The translations under genes were made by a program, and so were the position numbers. A DNA stretch of 64,000 bases from Candidatus Bathyarchaeota archaeon. GTDB lineage: Archaea; Thermoproteota; Bathyarchaeia; Bathyarchaeales; Bathycorpusculaceae. The stretch lies in assembly GCA_026014735.1 (NCBI GenBank), contig JAOZHT010000001.1, positions 930,001 to 994,000 of the forward strand, given 5' to 3'. The notes under the pieces were generated by a model that was not told where the DNA came from, searched no databases, and worked only from the letters and a program-made list of their open reading frames with translations. Positions 61,676 through 64,000 of this stretch are shown here, piece by piece (position 1 is the stretch's first letter; the number at the start of each line of letters is the position of its first letter).

Positions 61676-62971
61676 TTGAGTGACAATTACGCACCCCTCG
61701 TCGGCGATAGTTACGCTCCAGACAAAATCCGAGTTATCATTCCAGTCGGCGGCAAAGCCACCCGCCTGCTGCCCTTGACGGCGGAAACCAGCAAAGCCTG
61801 CCTGCGCCTGCTTAACCGGCCGCTGGTGGAGTTTTCGCTTCTCTCGCTGGCAAGCCAGGGAATACGTAATTTTATCTTCGGCGTCAAAGGCTACACCAAC
61901 TATCGGGACCTGTTTGATTATTTCGAGTCAGGCTACGGCTTCTCAGCCCGCTACAACATTAAACCCCGAATTCACATCAAATATCAACCGAATTTTCCTG
62001 ATTTAGGCAGCGCGGACTCTGCACGCCTGAACATGGAGTACTATGAGCTATGCAACCCCGTCTTTGCCGTGCAGGGCGACAACATCTTTGATTTACAGGT
62101 CAAAAAACTCTTTGATTTTCACAGGGAAAAAGAAGCCTGCCTCACCATTGTGCTGCGGGAGGTCGATAACGTGGAGGGCTTTGGCATCGCGGACCTTGAC
62201 AAGGACGGGCGAATTATGCGTTTCGTCGAGAAACCATTGCCTAAAGATGCCCCCAGTAACCTTGCTAACACGGGGCTGTATGTGATTTCGCCGGAAGTGA
62301 AAAAAATCTTCAAAGAGAAGGGCGTGCAGCAAATCATCAAAGAAAAGAACCGCCTGGACTTCGGCTACGACTTCATCCCCTACGTTATCGAGTCGGGGCG
62401 TCCAGTGTACGGCTACACGCTTAAGGGCAGCTGGTTTGATGTGGGTACACCTAAGAATTATTTGGAAGCCATGAAGAACCTGCTGCATGGCGGCTTCTCG
62501 ACGCTTCAGGATTTCGGCGGCAGATTAAGCGGTGAGGGCATGGTTTGGGTTCAGGGTGAAAGCAACGACTCCGAGAAGCGTCGCCAGGAAATCATAAATA
62601 AGATTAAGCAGGGCAAGATTGAGATTGAAGGCGCCGTGTTGATTGGGCGGCACTGCGAAATCGAGGATGGCGTACGCATCGTAAACAGCTGCATCGATAA
62701 TTTCACGCGGATCGGCAAGAACGCGGTTATCAGTAACTCAGCGATCATGGACCGAGTCACGATTGGCGACAACGCGGAGGTGCATGACAGCATCATCGGG
62801 CGTCATGTTGCAATAAATAGTTCCTGCCGCTGCCCCACAAGGGTTTCGGCGGTCAGCGTTATAGCAGATGATGTCACCTTGGAGGAAGGCTGTAACTTGA
62901 CGGCGTCAAAGGTGTATCCGCATCAGCGCATCCGAGGCGAATTCCAGAACCAAACCGTAATCGCAAACTAA
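61676..62971 (+). CDS. Sugar nucleotidyltransferase (NDP-sugar pyrophosphorylase) with left-handed beta-helix tail
   Basis: The 431-aa protein transfers NMP to a sugar 1-phosphate. The nucleotide loop VIIPVGGKATRLLPLTAETS (about 20-39) has the GG-x-x-T-R-L motif. VQGDNIFDLQVKKLFDFH carries the metal-binding aspartate, and FVEKPLPKD and NTGLYVISP are typical. The C-terminal hexapeptide repeats (about 320-425: GAVLIGRHCEIEDGVRIVNS, FTRIGKNAVISNSAIMDR) form a beta helix. It starts at TTG with GGTGA six bases upstream. The substrate sugar is not evident. The stop overlaps that of the convergent endA gene by four bases. Confidence 0.9.
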   Translation: MSDNYAPLVGDSYAPDKIRVIIPVGGKATRLLPLTAETSKACLRLLNRPLVEFSLLSLASQGIRNFIFGVKGYTNYRDLFDYFESGYGFSARYNIKPRIHIKYQPNFPDLGSADSARLNMEYYELCNPVFAVQGDNIFDLQVKKLFDFHREKEACLTIVLREVDNVEGFGIADLDKDGRIMRFVEKPLPKDAPSNLANTGLYVISPEVKKIFKEKGVQQIIKEKNRLDFGYDFIPYVIESGRPVYGYTLKGSWFDVGTPKNYLEAMKNLLHGGFSTLQDFGGRLSGEGMVWVQGESNDSEKRRQEIINKIKQGKIEIEGAVLIGRHCEIEDGVRIVNSCIDNFTRIGKNAVISNSAIMDRVTIGDNAEVHDSIIGRHVAINSSCRCPTRVSAVSVIADDVTLEEGCNLTASKVYPHQRIRGEFQNQTVIAN

Positions 62972-63522
62972 GCCTTAAACCACTTAAACATCAGATACTG
63001 AATCCGCTTCGAGGACAAGTCAGGCACCGCGATGATGAAGCGTTTACGCACAGTCGTGGCTAAGCGCCCGTTCTTGACGATTTCTGTAGCGGATATGTCG
63101 CTTCCCGCCCGCTTAACCGTCACCATGTAGGGCGCATGCTCAACGCCTGGGCCATACTTGTAAACGGCGAAGTCCACGCCGAATTTGATGCCGGGCGTCA
63201 CAATTAAGCCGCTGTCGCGCAAATCATGATAAACCGCATATTTCTCTTCGAATTCATCGTAGAGCTGCTTGGCTTTCTGCCGCAGCTTTTCGAGGCTCAC
63301 TTCGGCTCCAGTGGGGTTTTCGTAGATTTCGATTTTCTCGGTCTCCGCCAAGTAAAGCCCCTCCATAAGGTCCAAAACCAGCGGCACGTCGAATTCGGGG
63401 ATTTTAGGTTTAGGGATACCGACGGGTTTGCCGTAGTAGGCGGTTTTGTAGAGGTCAGAGCCTTCGGTGGAGTTCCATACGACAAGGAAGTTTTCGAGGA
63501 GTTCCACTTTGATTTTTGCCAT
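62968..63522 (-). CDS. endA: tRNA-splicing endonuclease EndA
   Basis: The 184-aa protein cuts introns from archaeal tRNA and rRNA precursors at bulge-helix-bulge motifs. The C-terminal catalytic domain has the family order: YHDLRDSGLIVTPGIKFGVD, then DFAVYKYGPGVEHAPYMVTV with the catalytic Tyr and His, and VRKRFIIAVP with the catalytic Lys. The length fits the homotetrameric (alpha-4) type. It is followed downstream by no related gene; a PhoU-like gene lies upstream, nine bases away. Confidence 0.93.
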   Translation of the reverse strand: MAKIKVELLENFLVVWNSTEGSDLYKTAYYGKPVGIPKPKIPEFDVPLVLDLMEGLYLAETEKIEIYENPTGAEVSLEKLRQKAKQLYDEFEEKYAVYHDLRDSGLIVTPGIKFGVDFAVYKYGPGVEHAPYMVTVKRAGSDISATEIVKNGRLATTVRKRFIIAVPDLSSKRIQYLMFKWFKA

Positions 63523-63531
63523 TGAAGGCGC

Positions 63532-64000
63532 CTACATGATGAAGGAAACCAGTCGTGCAGCATCCGCGGCGTCCTCGGCTTTGTCAGCGGAGTTCTCCAG
63601 CAACTGCAGAACGTCGCGTAGCAGGAGCAATGCAGGGATATCGATTTTGCTGGCAAGCACCTTTATGGTTAAGGCTCGGTACTGGTCGTCCACGATGCGC
63701 TCGGCGATTTCGACGTCTTTGGCGCGTTCCAGGGTTTTTTGGCTGCCGTAGTTGAGCACCATCATGGTTTCCCGGAGCTTCAGAACGGAGTCGAGTACTG
63801 CCAGGGAGAGTTTAAGGAGGTCTTTTTTGACTTCTGGTGGTATAGCCCAGTTGTGCTCCATGATTTCTACAAGGTAATATGCTATGCCCTCGCTGAAGTC
63901 AGCGATTTCGCTTGAAAGATTGGTGAATCGGAGGAAGTCTTCGCGGGCGTAGAGGATAGCGCCGATTTCGGCGAGTTCCTGGCTTACCATGCGCCGGGCT
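63532..64000 (-). CDS. PhoU-like (DUF47) protein, N-terminus cut off by window edge
   Basis: At least 155 residues of an all-helical protein are visible. Segments FLRFTNLSSEIADFSEGIAY, KDLLKLSLAVLDSVLKLRET and AERIVDDQYRALTIKVLASK fit the DUF47/PhoU-related family, which is often paired with Pit phosphate transporters. An ATG at 63990 exists, but the frame stays open to the window end and family members are about 55-60 residues longer, so the true start is probably beyond 64000. The stop lies nine bases before endA, suggesting one transcript. Confidence 0.75.
   Translation of the reverse strand, partial: ARRMVSQELAEIGAILYAREDFLRFTNLSSEIADFSEGIAYYLVEIMEHNWAIPPEVKKDLLKLSLAVLDSVLKLRETMMVLNYGSQKTLERAKDVEIAERIVDDQYRALTIKVLASKIDIPALLLLRDVLQLLENSADKAEDAADAARLVSFIM

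Noticed and set aside
1-64000. CRISPR arrays, rRNA and tRNA genes
   Set aside because: No regularly spaced repeats of array type, no conserved rRNA segments and no complete tRNA cloverleaf were seen on reading the gaps; a tRNAscan or Infernal run was not possible.

Overview
The window is a chromosomal segment of an archaeon, most likely a TACK-group organism and plausibly Bathyarchaeota-like. That placement is inferred from gene content; no rRNA or tRNA gene was found to test it. Archaeal markers are TiaS (tRNA-Ile2 agmatidine synthase), the splicing endonuclease EndA, a UbiA-type prenyltransferase resembling the archaeal lipid enzyme DGGGP synthase, an ESCRT-III/CdvB protein, short archaeal PurA, stand-alone Lrp/AsnC RAM-domain proteins, TATA-box promoters close to start codons, and many TTG/GTG starts preceded by GGAG/GGTGA Shine-Dalgarno sequences.

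Layout. 1-7.3 kb: a cut-off zinc-finger protein, TiaS, three RAM-only Lrp paralogues interleaved with two membrane proteins, then PyrG. 7.5-17 kb: CBS protein, HExxH protein, DnaJ, AMP-forming acetyl-CoA synthetase with a SatP-type acetate transporter (acetate uptake and activation), and a P-type ATPase. 17-23 kb: a redox island made of an FNR-like flavoprotein, a CcdA/DsbD-like membrane protein, a NapH-like membrane ferredoxin, one 2-hydroxyacyl-CoA dehydratase/benzoyl-CoA reductase-type catalytic subunit, two ASKHA activases (BcrD-like and BcrA-like) and a 2[4Fe-4S] ferredoxin with no canonical start codon. 23-34 kb: cell-surface proteins (Thr/Pro-rich stalk, molybdopterin-fold domain, CARDB domains), GNAT, MFS, and a CDF transporter with three C-terminal ZT-dimer domains. 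34-46 kb: PEBP, small zinc proteins, two ABC-2 export systems, OsmC, MIP18-like, HIT, alpha-glucan phosphorylase, HtrA, PurA. 46-56 kb: very small zinc proteins, phosphodiesterase, M20 peptidase, a full Lrp regulator, a secreted beta-propeller protein with its neighbouring membrane winged-helix protein, and a WD40 gene bracketed by a 75-bp direct repeat. 56-64 kb: an Asp-box surface protein, CdvB, a divergent cis-prenyltransferase-like gene overlapping the UbiA gene, a sugar nucleotidyltransferase, EndA and a cut-off PhoU-like protein.

The strongest candidates for something new are: (i) the 18-23 kb ATP-driven reductase cluster, which combines two activases with a single catalytic subunit and two membrane electron-transfer proteins; (ii) its ferredoxin, which appears to start at ATA or to be made by readthrough of an in-frame TGA; (iii) the WD40 cassette flanked by duplicated 3' ends of a small zinc-ribbon gene; and (iv) a small dispersed TATA-containing repeat (four copies), two of them in tandem between convergent genes.
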